Assembly (NCBI GenBank): GCA_038330415.1
Contig: JBBQNZ010000003.1
Span: forward strand, 1 to 64,000
Source: Fodinibacter sp038330415
Lineage (GTDB): Bacteria > Actinomycetota > Actinomycetes > Actinomycetales > Dermatophilaceae
DNA: 64,000 nt
Direction of reading: 5' to 3'
Below, piece after piece: positions 52,089 to 61,040 of the stretch (within the stretch, counting starts at the first letter, position 1; each line of letters begins with the position of its first letter). The translations under genes were made by a program, and so were the position numbers. The notes under the pieces are model-generated. The model searched no databases and was not told the origin of the DNA. It worked only from the letters and a program-made list of their open reading frames with translations.

Positions 52089-52129
52089 CGGTGGACCGGT
52101 CAGTCGTCCATTGGTGAGGGGAGGGGATA

Positions 52130-52157
52130 CCTGACATAATGTTGATTATCGGCGTTA
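52130..52157 (-). other. dif: dif site, XerCD recombination target at the replication terminus
   Basis: Read on the minus strand, the site is an 11-bp left arm AACGCCGATAA, a 6-bp centre TCAACA and an 11-bp right arm TTATGTCAGGT. The actinobacterial dif consensus as I recall it has CCGATAAT, two variable bases and ACATTATGTCAAGT; this site matches all of those fixed positions but one. The 11-6-11 layout also matches E. coli dif. It lies in the intergenic gap between genes pointing towards each other, the expected place for terminus recombination. Confidence 0.85.
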
Positions 52158-52180
52158 TGTCGAGGGAGGGGACCTGGCCC

Positions 52181-52414
52181 CTAACCACGCTCGTGCCGGT
52201 CACGCACGGGCACCAGCTCGTGCTCCATCGCCGCCATCGAGCCGGGCGCGCCCTCGGTCGCCAGCGACACCACCGGCATCACGAACCGGTGCCGGTGCAC
52301 GCAGCGCACGCTCACGTGCTCGACCGGCCCGTCGCTGCTCGGCCAGACGTCGCGGTCGACGATCTCGGCGATCGAGCCGCACTGCGGGCACCGGGTCCAC
52401 TGGATCCACTGCAT
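52181..52414 (-). CDS. small zinc-ribbon-like protein
   Basis: Protein of 77 aa with CPQCGS at 9-14 and RCVHRHRF near 37, which together give a Cys3-His-type zinc site. The rest is hydrophilic. GGGAGG at about 8 nt supports the ATG at 52414. It is the first minus-strand gene beyond dif. Function is unknown. Confidence 0.7.
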   Translation of the reverse strand: MQWIQWTRCPQCGSIAEIVDRDVWPSSDGPVEHVSVRCVHRHRFVMPVVSLATEGAPGSMAAMEHELVPVRDRHERG

Positions 52415-52549
52415 GTCGCCACCTCCCGGGCGAAGAGCCCTGTCGAATGTGCTTCAGGAGGCCCGCGGCAGCGGTCGTGATACCTCGACTCAAGGTCGAT
52501 GGGTCACAATGTTCGCTCGTCGTCACACAACCGCAGTGAGGAGCACCGG

Positions 52550-53185
52550 GTGAGCAAGTCGTCCAGGCCGCAGGGTGGTGCCCGGGCCGGCCGGGCCAAG
52601 GTCGACGAGGTGCGCCAGGCGCAGCGGGCCAAGGAGCGCCGGTCACGCCTGCTGATCATCGCCGCAGTGGCGACCGTGGTGCTGGTCATCGCCGGCGTCG
52701 TCGGGTTCACCGTCTACAACGACGTGTCGAACCGGCCCACCCTCGATGCGGTCAAGACGTACACGGTCACCCGCGACCACACCACCGAGGCGGTCAACTA
52801 CGAGCAGACCCCGCCGGTCGGCGGCGACCACGCGTCGACCTGGCTCAACTGCGGGGTCTACACGGCGCCCGTCCAGAACGAACTGGCGGTGCACGCGCTC
52901 GAGCACGGCGCGGTCTGGGTGACCTACGACCCCGAGCTCCCGGCCGACCAGGTCAGCAAGCTCAAGGCGTCCCTGCCCGACACCTACATCGTGCTGTCTC
53001 CCTACGAGGGGCTCCCCGGCCCGGTCGTCGCCAGCGCCTGGGGCACCCAGCTGGTGCTGACCGGGGTCGACGACCCGCGGCTCGCGGAGTTCGTCAAGGC
53101 CTACCGGCAGGGCCCGCAGACCCCCGAGCCGGGTGCCGCGTGCACCGGCGGCAGCGAGGGCGACCTGCCACCGGCGAGCGGATGA
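52550..53185 (+). CDS. DUF3105 membrane-anchored protein
   Basis: Protein of 211 aa. A basic cytoplasmic tail and one helix (about 35-55) are followed by an extracytoplasmic DUF3105 domain with QTPPVGGDHASTWLNCGVY, VHALEHGAVWVTYDPELP and LSPYEGLPGPVVASAWG. The clustered His and Cys residues could bind metal. The start is a GTG with GAGGAG 8 nt upstream. Its stop overlaps the DUF305 start, a pairing common in Actinobacteria. Confidence 0.88.
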   Translation: MSKSSRPQGGARAGRAKVDEVRQAQRAKERRSRLLIIAAVATVVLVIAGVVGFTVYNDVSNRPTLDAVKTYTVTRDHTTEAVNYEQTPPVGGDHASTWLNCGVYTAPVQNELAVHALEHGAVWVTYDPELPADQVSKLKASLPDTYIVLSPYEGLPGPVVASAWGTQLVLTGVDDPRLAEFVKAYRQGPQTPEPGAACTGGSEGDLPPASG

Positions 53186-53817
53186 CCGACGGCGACCAGG
53201 AGCCGGAGCCGCAGCACCAGGGCCGCGGCCGGTTGCTGGTGGTCGGTCTGGCGGCGCTGCTCGTCGGGGTGCTCGGCACGCTGTGGGTCGTGCAGGCGCG
53301 CACTGCGGCGCCCACCGACTTCGGCGCCGACGCCGGCTTCGCGCGTGAGATGCAGACCCACCACGCCCAGGCCGTCGAGATGGCGTTCCTGGTGCGCGAC
53401 CGCAGCCAGGAAGACGAGGTGCGCACCGTCGCCTTCGACATCATCACCAGCCAGCAGCAGCAGGCCGGGCAGATGTACGGGTGGCTGGTGCAGTGGGGCC
53501 TGGACCAGACCGGCTCGCGGCCGCCGATGGCCTGGGTCGGTGGCGAGCACGCAGCAGCGCACACCGGGCCGGACGGCTCGATGCCCGGCATGGCCACCCC
53601 CGCGCAGCTGGCCGAGCTCAAGGCGGCCACCGGTGTCGAGGCCGAGCGGATCTTCCTGCGCCTGATGATCAACCACCACACCGGCGGGGTGGCCATGGCC
53701 CAGGCGGCGGTCGCGCAGGCGCGCACTCCCGAGGTGCGCACGTTGGCCGGTGCGATCGCGGCCGCGCAGACCTCCGAGATCGCCCTGCTGCAGCAGATGC
53801 TGGCCGCGCGCTCCTGA
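53182..53817 (+). CDS. DUF305 membrane-anchored protein
   Basis: Protein of 211 aa. An N-terminal helix (about 18-38) anchors two DUF305 four-helix units. The metal-type motifs are MQTHHAQAVEMA and MINHHTGGVAMAQ, each with paired histidines, plus Met- and Gln-rich segments (QQQQAGQMYG, MPGM). DUF305 proteins are often linked to copper or redox handling outside the cell. It is translationally coupled to the DUF3105 gene (ATGA). Confidence 0.88.
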   Translation: MTDGDQEPEPQHQGRGRLLVVGLAALLVGVLGTLWVVQARTAAPTDFGADAGFAREMQTHHAQAVEMAFLVRDRSQEDEVRTVAFDIITSQQQQAGQMYGWLVQWGLDQTGSRPPMAWVGGEHAAAHTGPDGSMPGMATPAQLAELKAATGVEAERIFLRLMINHHTGGVAMAQAAVAQARTPEVRTLAGAIAAAQTSEIALLQQMLAARS

Positions 53818-53840
53818 GCCACAGGTAGGCGCGACCCACG

Positions 53841-53862
53841 CGCCGGCGCTCAACCGCCGGCG
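53841..53862. terminator. bidirectional hairpin terminator between DUF305 and ssb-like genes
   Basis: Two CGCCGGCG copies, themselves palindromic, pair with a 6-nt loop in the convergent gap. The loop contains the ssb-like stop codon. Confidence 0.5.
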
Positions 53863-54182
53863 TCACCACGGCGCCGGGTGACCCGGCGGGCCTCCACCTC
53901 GTAGCGGCTGGCCACCGCACCTCCGGCCCGGAAGAACCGTCGCCGCAGGGCCCCCTCCACCTCGACGTGGTCGTCGACCGCGCACCGGGACGCCGACCGA
54001 CGCGCCGCCGGGGTCCAGCACGCCACGTCGATGGTGTCGACGCCGGGGCGGGCCGTGTCGCGACGCTGCGCTCGTGGGACCACCACGCGCATGGTCAGCA
54101 CGGTGTCGCCGCTCGGCAGCTCGCGCGGCTCCCCCGTCGCGGTGACCCGGCCGACCAGGTGCACCGAGTTGACATAATCCAT
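53850..54182 (-). CDS. single-stranded DNA-binding protein paralogue (short)
   Basis: Protein of 110 aa with an OB fold: VNSVHLVGRVTATGEPRELPSGDTVLTMRVVVPR, DTIDVACWTPAARRSA, VDDHVEVEGALRRRFFRAGG, YEVEARRV. It lacks the acidic C-terminal tail that recruits partners in the main SSB, so it is an accessory copy as in many Actinobacteria. The ATG at 54182 has GGAGG 6 nt upstream. The 266 bp before the next gene show no other feature. Confidence 0.85.
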   Translation of the reverse strand: MDYVNSVHLVGRVTATGEPRELPSGDTVLTMRVVVPRAQRRDTARPGVDTIDVACWTPAARRSASRCAVDDHVEVEGALRRRFFRAGGAVASRYEVEARRVTRRRGDAGG

Positions 54183-54448
54183 TGCCATCCTCCCTCCGGG
54201 GGGCCGGCTGCCCCCATCCGGCCACCCTGCCGTGGACCGCCGGCACGCACGATGGGGACCCCTCACCTGTGGACGACGACCCCGCGGACGCCATACCTGT
54301 GGAAGACCTATGGCCCGAACGGGTGGTATTTCCTCGTGCGGGTGTCGCGCGGGCGGCGGGCGGCCTATCGTGGTGCATGGTTCGTGCGGCAGGGGCGCGT
54401 ACCGGGCGCCCCGTGGGCGTCGTCGAAGATGACAGGAAGACAGAAGTC

Positions 54449-55846
54449 GTGCGCTGGGCGCCTTGGATGCGGGTGACGGCCGGGTCGGCCGTGCTCGCAG
54501 CGGTCATGGCCGCAACGGCAGGCACTGCCGCGGCCGCAACGGTGCCCGGGCCGTCGCCGTCGACCTCCGTGACGCGCAGCGCCAGCCCCACGCCCACCCC
54601 GACGACCCCCTCCCCCACCGGCACCACCCCGAGCACCAGCCCGAGCACCAGCCCGAGCACCAGCACCGCTCCAGGCCTGGCGCCCAGCAAGGCCTCACCG
54701 GCCGAGGGCGAGATCGACCAGCAGGTCGCCCTGTCCGGAGCGCTCCTCGCCGCCCAGATCGCCGAGGCCGACCGCATCGCGACCGCCCTGTCCGCGAGCA
54801 ACTCCCAGGTCGCCGCGGCCACGCGCGAGATGAACGCGCTGTCCGACAAGTCCAACGCGCTGCTGGAGTCCTTGGTCGGCGCCCGCGAGACCGAGCGGGC
54901 CGCCACTGACGAGGCCACCTCGTCGCACACCGACCTGACCGTGCTCGAGGCGCGCCTGGCCACCGCCCACCGGATCCTGAGCGACTGGGTGTTCTCCGTC
55001 TACGCCGGAGGTGGCGGCGACGCCGACCTCGCCGGCATGCTCGACGCGCTGGGCTCGGAGCCCAGCCAGGTCGGCGACCCGCTGGGCGACCTGTCCTACC
55101 TCACCGAGCAGCGCACCCTGGCCATGCGCGACATCAAGGTGCTCACCGCCGAGCAGGTCCGGCTGAGCGCCGCGGCCGACGCCGCCCAGGCCTCGGCCGC
55201 CGCGGCCACCCGGGTGATCCAGCGCGACAAGGGCGCGCTCGACAAGATCGTGCTCGCCCAACGCTCCAAGATGGCCAAGCTGCGCAGCCTGCAGGTGGCC
55301 GAGGTCGAGAAGGCCGGCCCGGTCGCCAGCCTGCTCGTCGGCGCCCGCACCCCGGCCGCCAAGGCCGCGGCCCAGCGGCTGCGCGACGCGCTGTCCTCCG
55401 CCTCGGTCGACACCACCGCGGTCGGCAAGCCGTGCACCAACGACACGACGACCTACCCCAACGGCATGATCCCGCCGAGCGGGTTGTGCCCCATCTGGCA
55501 GGCCCCCGGTGAGAGCCTGTCCCCCCCTGCCGCCGCCAGCTTCAACGCCATGAGCCAGGCGTATGCCGCCCAGACCGGCGTGGCGCTGTGCATCACCGAC
55601 TCCTACCGCTCCCTGCCCGACCAGATCTCGATCAAGGGCACGCGCGGCCGCTTCGCCGCCACCCCCGGCACCAGCCGGCACGGGCTGGGCCACGCGGTTG
55701 ACCTCTGCGGCGGGGTGCAGTCCTTCGGGTCGCCCGCCCACCAGTGGATGCGGCAGAACGCGCCCCTCTACGGCTGGTTCCACCCGTCATGGGCCGCCGC
55801 GGGCGGGTCGCTGCCCGAGCCGTGGCACTGGGAGTTCGCGGGCTGA
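54449..55846 (+). CDS. secreted M15-family D-Ala-D-Ala carboxypeptidase-like protein with coiled-coil N-terminus
   Basis: Protein of 465 aa. A signal peptide (about 1-30, WMRVTAGSAVLAAVMAATAGTAAAA) is followed by a Ser/Thr/Pro linker with a tandem SPST-type repeat, a long coiled-coil region (about 85-320, PcsB-like), and a C-terminal VanY/M15B domain. The zinc motif is SRHGLGHAVD and the late ligand is EPWHWEF. A CTND...GLCP pair may form a disulfide. AGGAAG upstream supports the GTG at 54449. It probably trims peptidoglycan during division or growth. Confidence 0.87.
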   Translation: MRWAPWMRVTAGSAVLAAVMAATAGTAAAATVPGPSPSTSVTRSASPTPTPTTPSPTGTTPSTSPSTSPSTSTAPGLAPSKASPAEGEIDQQVALSGALLAAQIAEADRIATALSASNSQVAAATREMNALSDKSNALLESLVGARETERAATDEATSSHTDLTVLEARLATAHRILSDWVFSVYAGGGGDADLAGMLDALGSEPSQVGDPLGDLSYLTEQRTLAMRDIKVLTAEQVRLSAAADAAQASAAAATRVIQRDKGALDKIVLAQRSKMAKLRSLQVAEVEKAGPVASLLVGARTPAAKAAAQRLRDALSSASVDTTAVGKPCTNDTTTYPNGMIPPSGLCPIWQAPGESLSPPAAASFNAMSQAYAAQTGVALCITDSYRSLPDQISIKGTRGRFAATPGTSRHGLGHAVDLCGGVQSFGSPAHQWMRQNAPLYGWFHPSWAAAGGSLPEPWHWEFAG

Positions 55847-55924
55847 TCCCCCGCTGCGGACACGGGCGAGACCGAGTACCGCAACCTACGGTGCGCACCC
55901 CACCGGGTGTGGAACGCTTCGCGC

Positions 55925-57484
55925 ATGACGACGCAGTCCGAGCGGGTCGACGCCTACGCCGAGACCGGCCGCTACCACCGCCCCTGGTACTGGTACGACT
56001 GGGCGAACTCGGCCTTCGTCACCACGGTGGGCACGGTGCTCTTCGGGCCCTACCTGACCACGGTCGCCAAGGAGGCCGCCTGCCCCGGCCTCGACTCCGA
56101 CGCCAGGTGCGGCACCGACCTCTACGTGGTGCCGGCCGCGCAGGACCTGCCGCCCTGGATCTCGACCGTCGCGTTCGTCGCAGTCGTGGCGCTGCTGGTC
56201 CTCCTCGTGCTCGGTGTCGTCGCCTACGCGCGTGACACGCGGGTGCTGGTGCGCCCCACCGCCCTCGTCGTGCCGCTCGCGCTCGCCGCGGTCGTCCTGG
56301 TGCTCACCGCGCCCCTGGATCCCGGGTCGATCGCCCCCTACACCATCACCCTGGCCACGATCATGTCGGCGCTGCTGCTCATCATGGTCGGCGCCATCGC
56401 CGACCGTTCCCAGCGCCCGGCCCGCCTCCTGGGCCTGTTCGCCTGGGTGGGCTCCGCCGCCGCCGCCGGGCTGTTCTTCCTCGTGGGCAGCAACTGGCGG
56501 TTCGGCGCGGCGATGATGGTCATCGCCTCCATCAGCCTGGGCGCCAGCCTGGTCGTCTACGACGCCATCCTGTGCCGCATCGCGAGCCCTGACGACCGCG
56601 ACAAGGTCTCCAGCCGCGGGTGGGCCCTGGGTTACCTCGGCGGTGGCCTGCTCCTGGCCATCAACCTCGTGCTCGTCACCAAGCCCGACATCGTCGGCGC
56701 CGACACCGAGACGGCCGTGCGGATCAGCCTGCTCTCGGCGGGCCTGTGGTGGGCCGTGTTCACGATCATCCCCGTCGTCGGGCTGTGGAGCCTGCGCGGC
56801 AACGCCCCCAGCGAGATCGACGCACCCCGAGCCGGAGCCGTGCGGGGCAGCCTGACCCAGCTCGGGCACACCTTCCGCGACCTCAAGAACTACCCGAACA
56901 CCATGCTGTTCCTGCTCGCCTACCTCTTCTTCAACGACGGCATCCAGACCGTCATCACGTCGAGCAGCCTGTACGGCGCCGAGCAGCTGAAGTTCGACGA
57001 GAGCCAGCTCATCGCGCTGATCCTGCTCGTGCAGTTCGTGGCGTTCGGCGGCGCGCTGCTCTTCGGCTGGGTCGCCGGCCGCTGGGGAGCATGGCGGACC
57101 ATCCTGCGCTCGCTCATCGCGTGGTCGCTGATCGTGGTCGCCGCGTTCTTCCTTCCCGCGGAGGCCTTCCTACCCTTCGTCGTGCTCGGGGTGCTCATCG
57201 GCATCGTTCTCGGTGGCAGCCAGGCGCTCAGCCGCTCGCTGTTCAGCCAGCTCGTGCCACACAGCCGCGAGGCCGAGTTCTTCGGCTTCTACCAGGCGAT
57301 GGAGCGCGGTACGTCGTGGTTCGGCGCGTTCCTCTTCGGCCTCGTGCACCAGCTGACCGACTCCTACCGTCCCGCGATCGTGGCGCTGATCATCTTCTTC
57401 GTCCTCGGTTACGCCATCCTGCGCCGGGTAGATGTCCGGCAAGGCATCCTCGACGCCGGCAACGAGGTCCCCCGCGTCGTCTGA
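55925..57484 (+). CDS. MFS transporter, UMF1/Atg22-like family
   Basis: Protein of 519 aa with about twelve helices. UMF1 signatures are YHRPWYWYDWANSAFVTTVGTVLFGPYL at the start, GAIADRSQRPARLL, and LSRSLFSQLVPHSREAEFFGFYQ near 455. A large loop between helices 1 and 2 carries two Cys. Substrates of bacterial members are not established. The ATG at 55925 matches the usual N-terminus; a TACGGT about 33 nt upstream may be its -10. Confidence 0.9.
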   Translation: MTTQSERVDAYAETGRYHRPWYWYDWANSAFVTTVGTVLFGPYLTTVAKEAACPGLDSDARCGTDLYVVPAAQDLPPWISTVAFVAVVALLVLLVLGVVAYARDTRVLVRPTALVVPLALAAVVLVLTAPLDPGSIAPYTITLATIMSALLLIMVGAIADRSQRPARLLGLFAWVGSAAAAGLFFLVGSNWRFGAAMMVIASISLGASLVVYDAILCRIASPDDRDKVSSRGWALGYLGGGLLLAINLVLVTKPDIVGADTETAVRISLLSAGLWWAVFTIIPVVGLWSLRGNAPSEIDAPRAGAVRGSLTQLGHTFRDLKNYPNTMLFLLAYLFFNDGIQTVITSSSLYGAEQLKFDESQLIALILLVQFVAFGGALLFGWVAGRWGAWRTILRSLIAWSLIVVAAFFLPAEAFLPFVVLGVLIGIVLGGSQALSRSLFSQLVPHSREAEFFGFYQAMERGTSWFGAFLFGLVHQLTDSYRPAIVALIIFFVLGYAILRRVDVRQGILDAGNEVPRVV

Positions 57485-57575
57485 GGTCGAGCGTGTCCGG
57501 ACTGTGGGACGCCTCAGTCCGTAGGCATCCTGTGAGGGGTCTCACACCGAACCCTTCACACGACGGCGAGGCGAC

Positions 57576-57601
57576 GGAACAACGCCACCGGTCCGGTCGT
57601 T
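57576..57601 (+). promoter_or_regulatory. SigR-type promoter of rbpA
   Basis: GGAAC, 18 nt, then GTT: this matches the GGAAY-N18-GTT pattern of the redox sigma factor SigR/SigH. Streptomyces rbpA is a known SigR target. The leader to the ATG would be about 60 nt. Confidence 0.6.
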
Positions 57602-57665
57602 GGACGCGCTAGACCCGATCGGGGCGACCTGCCGATCGGGACACCACATACTCCGGGAGAATCCC

Positions 57666-58028
57666 ATGGCAGAACGCAGCCTGCGCGGCAGCCGACTCGG
57701 CGCGCTGAGCATGGAGACCGACGCGAACGTCGTCCCCAGCGAGCGGAACATCACGACCTACCTGTGCCCGAACGGGCACACCATCAAGCTTCCCTTCTCC
57801 GTCGAGGCCGACGTCCCGCACATCTGGGAGTGCCGGTGCGGTGCCGAGGCCAAGCTCCAGGGTGGGGGCCCGGAGCCGGAGGCCAAGCCCGTCAAGCACG
57901 TGCGCACGCACTGGGACATGCTGCTCGAGCGTCGCTCCATCCCCGAGCTCGAGGAGCTCCTCGAGGAGCGCCTCACCCTGCTGCGCGAGTCCCGCGGTGA
58001 GCGCCCCCGCAAGCGCAAGTCCGCCTGA
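57666..58028 (+). CDS. rbpA: RNA polymerase-binding protein RbpA
   Basis: Protein of 120 aa, the full length. It opens with the RbpA tail and core: RGSRLGALSMETDANVVPSERN, YLCPNGHTIKLPFSVEADVPHIWECRCGAEA (zinc-like Cys pairs), then KHVRTHWDMLLERRSIPELEELLEERL, which binds the sigma factor and promoter DNA. GGGAGA precedes the ATG. It is Actinobacteria-specific and is the strongest taxonomic marker here. Confidence 0.97.
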   Translation: MAERSLRGSRLGALSMETDANVVPSERNITTYLCPNGHTIKLPFSVEADVPHIWECRCGAEAKLQGGGPEPEAKPVKHVRTHWDMLLERRSIPELEELLEERLTLLRESRGERPRKRKSA

Positions 58029-58039
58029 CCGACCGCACC

Positions 58040-58075
58040 GGATGCCGGTCACCCACCAGGGTGCCCGGCATCCGT
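58040..58075. terminator. strong bidirectional terminator between rbpA and fxsA
   Basis: CGGATGCCGG and CCGGCATCCG form a perfect 10-bp stem that continues inward through CACCC/GGGTG with a 4-nt loop. It is placed between convergent ends. Confidence 0.7.
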
Positions 58076-58100
58076 CATGTCCGGGTCGGGTCGCTCGCGG

Positions 58101-58664
58101 TCAGGGGCGGTCGGGGTCGACGATGGTGCCCTCGACGACCTCACCGGGGACCACATCAGGGCGGCCGGGGGGCGGGGGTCCGGATGCCGGACCGCCGGGT
58201 CCGCGCGCGGACCCCGGCACCGGCCCGGCGGGCCACTCCCCCATCGGCCCGAGCAGCCTGCGGGCGACCACCGTCTCGAGCCAGGCCCGGGTGATCGGCC
58301 GGGTCAGCGGCAGGATGAAGAAGAACCCGACGAGGTCGGTGACGAACCCCGGGGTGAGCAGCAGGGTGCCGCCGATGAGCACCAGGGCGGCGTCGGAGAG
58401 CTGCCGGCTCGGCATCCGCCCGCTGCGCAGGGCGTCCTGCAGCGCGGCCCAGGTCTTCCCGCCCTCACGCTTGACGATCCACGCCCCGAGCAGCGACTCC
58501 AGCACCAGCAGCAGCAGGGTCTGCCAGCCGCCGATCACCCGGCCGACCGCGATGATCGCGGCGATCTCGACGACCGGGACGATGAGCAGGGCGAGGAACA
58601 CCCAGCGCAGCACCCGCGGACGCCGCCGGCGGGAGGCGTACGGGGTGGCGCCGGTGCTGCTCAC
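58101..58664 (-). CDS. fxsA: FxsA-family membrane protein
   Basis: Protein of 187 aa. Three or four helices carry the FxsA pattern (VVEIAAIIAVGRVIGGWQTLLLLVLESLLGAWIVKREG, LLLTPGFVTDLVGFFFILP). A Pro/Gly-rich cytoplasmic tail follows. In E. coli FxsA relieves F-plasmid exclusion of phage T7; its cellular role is unknown. The GTG start overlaps the stop of the mannosyltransferase gene (GTGA). Confidence 0.87.
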   Translation of the reverse strand: MSSTGATPYASRRRRPRVLRWVFLALLIVPVVEIAAIIAVGRVIGGWQTLLLLVLESLLGAWIVKREGGKTWAALQDALRSGRMPSRQLSDAALVLIGGTLLLTPGFVTDLVGFFFILPLTRPITRAWLETVVARRLLGPMGEWPAGPVPGSARGPGGPASGPPPPGRPDVVPGEVVEGTIVDPDRP

Positions 58665-59446
58665 AGTGTGTGCCACCTCGGCTGGCGCGGGACACCGACC
58701 AGCTCGCGCACCTGCCGGGCGCGGTGCCGCAGGCCCCAGCCGGTGATCAGGCGCAGGGACTCGGTCATGATGTCCCGGCTCATCTTGGAGTCGCCGACCT
58801 CTCGCTCGACGAAGGTGATCGGCACCTCGACCACGGTCAGGCCGGTCTTGACGGCGCGCCAGGTAAGGTCGGTCTGGAAGCAGTAGCCCTGCGAGGCGAC
58901 GCCGTCCAGGCCCATGGCCCGTAGGGCGTCGCTGCGGTAGACGCGGTAGCCGGCGGTGGCGTCGTGGACCGGCATCCCGAGCAGGACCCTGATGTAGAGG
59001 TTGCCCCCGACCGAGAGCGCCTTGCGGTGCACCGGCCAGTTGACCACCGAGCCCCCGGGAACCCAGCGTGAGCCGATGACGGCATCCGCGTGCTCCGCCG
59101 CCGCGAGCATCGCCGGCAGGTGCTCGGGGCGGTGCGAGCCGTCGGCGTCCATCTCGACGATGGCGTCGTAGCCGGCATCCAACGCGCACTGGAACCCGGC
59201 GAGGTAGGCGGCCCCGAGCCCCTCCTTGCCGGCCCGGTGCAGCACGCTCACCTGCGGGTCGGCCGCTGCCAGGGCGTCTGCCACCGCACCGGTGCCGTCC
59301 GGCGAGTTGTCGTCGAGCACGACGACGTCGACCTGCGGGGCGACCTCGCGCAGGCGGCGCACGGTGACGGGCAGCGTGTCGCGCTCGTTGTATGTCGGGA
59401 TGAGGACGGCGACCCGCTGCAGCGGCGGTCGGGCGGTCTCAGTCAA
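58661..59446 (-). CDS. polyprenol monophosphomannose synthase (Ppm1/Dpm1 domain)
   Basis: Protein of 261 aa, GT2 family. The nucleotide-sugar part is AVLIPTYNERDTLPVTV and VVLDDNSPDGTG. The DxD-type motif is IVEMDADGSHRPEHLP near 95, and GSRWVPGGSVVNWP and GDSKMSRDIMTESLRLI follow. It makes polyprenyl-phosphate-mannose for lipoglycans and O-mannosylation. The gene overlaps lnt by 8 nt, as in the fused or adjacent Lnt-Ppm1 pair of mycobacteria. Confidence 0.92.
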   Translation of the reverse strand: MTETARPPLQRVAVLIPTYNERDTLPVTVRRLREVAPQVDVVVLDDNSPDGTGAVADALAAADPQVSVLHRAGKEGLGAAYLAGFQCALDAGYDAIVEMDADGSHRPEHLPAMLAAAEHADAVIGSRWVPGGSVVNWPVHRKALSVGGNLYIRVLLGMPVHDATAGYRVYRSDALRAMGLDGVASQGYCFQTDLTWRAVKTGLTVVEVPITFVEREVGDSKMSRDIMTESLRLITGWGLRHRARQVRELVGVPRQPRWHTL

Positions 59447-61040
59447 CGGTTCGGTCCTCGGGGGCTCGGTCGGAAAGGGAACGGGGTTCGAAAACCCTAA
59501 CGCTCCGGGCTGCCCGGGTGCTCCCCAGCGCGAGCAGGAGCAGGCCGGCCGCGGCCGCCCACTCGGGTGCGGGGCCGAGCCGGTCGGCGGGGGTGCGCTC
59601 CGTGCGCACCACCGGCCCGGCCACCCGCTGGTCGGCCGTGAAGAGCGCCGTCTTCTCGGTGACCGACCCGTCGGGCGCCACGAACCCCGACACCCCGACG
59701 GTCGAGACGTGCACCACCGACCGGCCGTGCTCGATCGCCCGGATCCGCGAGATCGCGAACTGCTGCTCGGACTCGTCGGTGTAGCCGAAGGTGGCGTTGT
59801 TGGTCTGCACCACGAGCAGGCTCGGGTCGTCGCCGGCGGCTCGCACGCTGTCGCGCATCAGGCCGTCGTAGGCGACCTCGAAGCAGATCGTCGGCAGAGC
59901 GACGTAGTCGCCCCCGGCGGCAGGCACCCGGAACACCCCGATCTTGTCGCCCGCGACGAAGTTGCCTGCGAGGTCAGCCATCGGGGTGAAGATGCGGAAG
60001 AACGCGCGGGCGGGGATGTACTCCGCGAAGGGCACCGGGTGCAGCTTCACGTAACGCTGCGGCTCGGCGACCCCGGGCAGGTAGAACAGCGAGACGTTCG
60101 AGCCGTACCCGGGCGGCTCGGCGAGCACGGCACCGATCAGCAGCGGCACCCCCACTGCGCGTCGCGCGCTGACGATCTGCGCCGCGGCGTCGGAGTTGCG
60201 GAACGGGTCGATGTCGGAGGAGTTCTCCGGCCAGACGACGAGCGTGAGGTCATCGGGTGCCTTCCGGGCGAGCTGCTCGGTGCCGCTGACGTGGTTGTCG
60301 AGCACGGCCCGGCGCTCGGCGTTGAACTCGAGCCCGGCCTGCGGCACGTTGCCCTGCACGAAGCCGACCGAGACCGGGCGCCCGTCGGTCGGCAGCGCGA
60401 TGGCCAGCGGAGCGAGGGCGACCAGCGCCAGGGCGGCGACGGCCAGACCCGCTCCCGGGAGCCACGACCGGCGTGCCGCCGTGGTCGCGGCGGCCAGCAG
60501 CAGGGTGCCGACCACAGCCACCGCGAACGTCACCCCGGGTGCCCCGAGCCACCGCGCCACGTGCGCCAGCGGGCTGTCGGCCTGGCTGAATGCCAGTCGC
60601 GCCCAGGGAAACCCACCGTAGGGCGTGGCCCCTCGGGCCCATTCCTGCACCACCCAGGCGAGCGGGATCACCAGGTAGGCCGCACCGGGGTGCCCGGCCA
60701 CGGTGAACCGGCGCCCGGCATACCCGACCACCGCTGACATGGCGGCGACGTAGAGCGCCTCGAGGATCGCCAAGGCGAACCACGGCAGCGCGCCCACGTA
60801 CACCCCCGACCAGGACAGCACCGGCACGAAGAAGGCGAGCCCGGCGAGCAGGCCCAGCAGCGCCCCGCGCCGGGCGCCGGCCGTCAGGGTCGCCGCGCCG
60901 AGCAACGCCACGCCCACGGGTGCGAGCCACCACAGGTTCGCCTCTGGGAACGCCAGCCACAGGCACAGTCCCGCACCGACGGCGGCCGCCGGGCGCGCGG
61001 CATACCGGAGCGGGGTGGGCACCCGCCAACGGTAGGTCAC
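59439..61040 (-). CDS. lnt: apolipoprotein N-acyltransferase
   Basis: Protein of 533 aa. Six to eight N-terminal helices precede a nitrilase domain with the catalytic triad Glu (VVWPENSSDIDPF), Lys (VKLHPVPFAEYIP) and Cys (PTICFEVAYDGLM), and a final helix. It N-acylates lipoproteins using phospholipid. Its ATG overlaps the stop of the hotdog gene kal (ATGA), which ties it to the lysine pathway genes upstream. Confidence 0.95.
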   Translation of the reverse strand: MTYRWRVPTPLRYAARPAAAVGAGLCLWLAFPEANLWWLAPVGVALLGAATLTAGARRGALLGLLAGLAFFVPVLSWSGVYVGALPWFALAILEALYVAAMSAVVGYAGRRFTVAGHPGAAYLVIPLAWVVQEWARGATPYGGFPWARLAFSQADSPLAHVARWLGAPGVTFAVAVVGTLLLAAATTAARRSWLPGAGLAVAALALVALAPLAIALPTDGRPVSVGFVQGNVPQAGLEFNAERRAVLDNHVSGTEQLARKAPDDLTLVVWPENSSDIDPFRNSDAAAQIVSARRAVGVPLLIGAVLAEPPGYGSNVSLFYLPGVAEPQRYVKLHPVPFAEYIPARAFFRIFTPMADLAGNFVAGDKIGVFRVPAAGGDYVALPTICFEVAYDGLMRDSVRAAGDDPSLLVVQTNNATFGYTDESEQQFAISRIRAIEHGRSVVHVSTVGVSGFVAPDGSVTEKTALFTADQRVAGPVVRTERTPADRLGPAPEWAAAAGLLLLALGSTRAARSVRVFEPRSLSDRAPEDRTVD

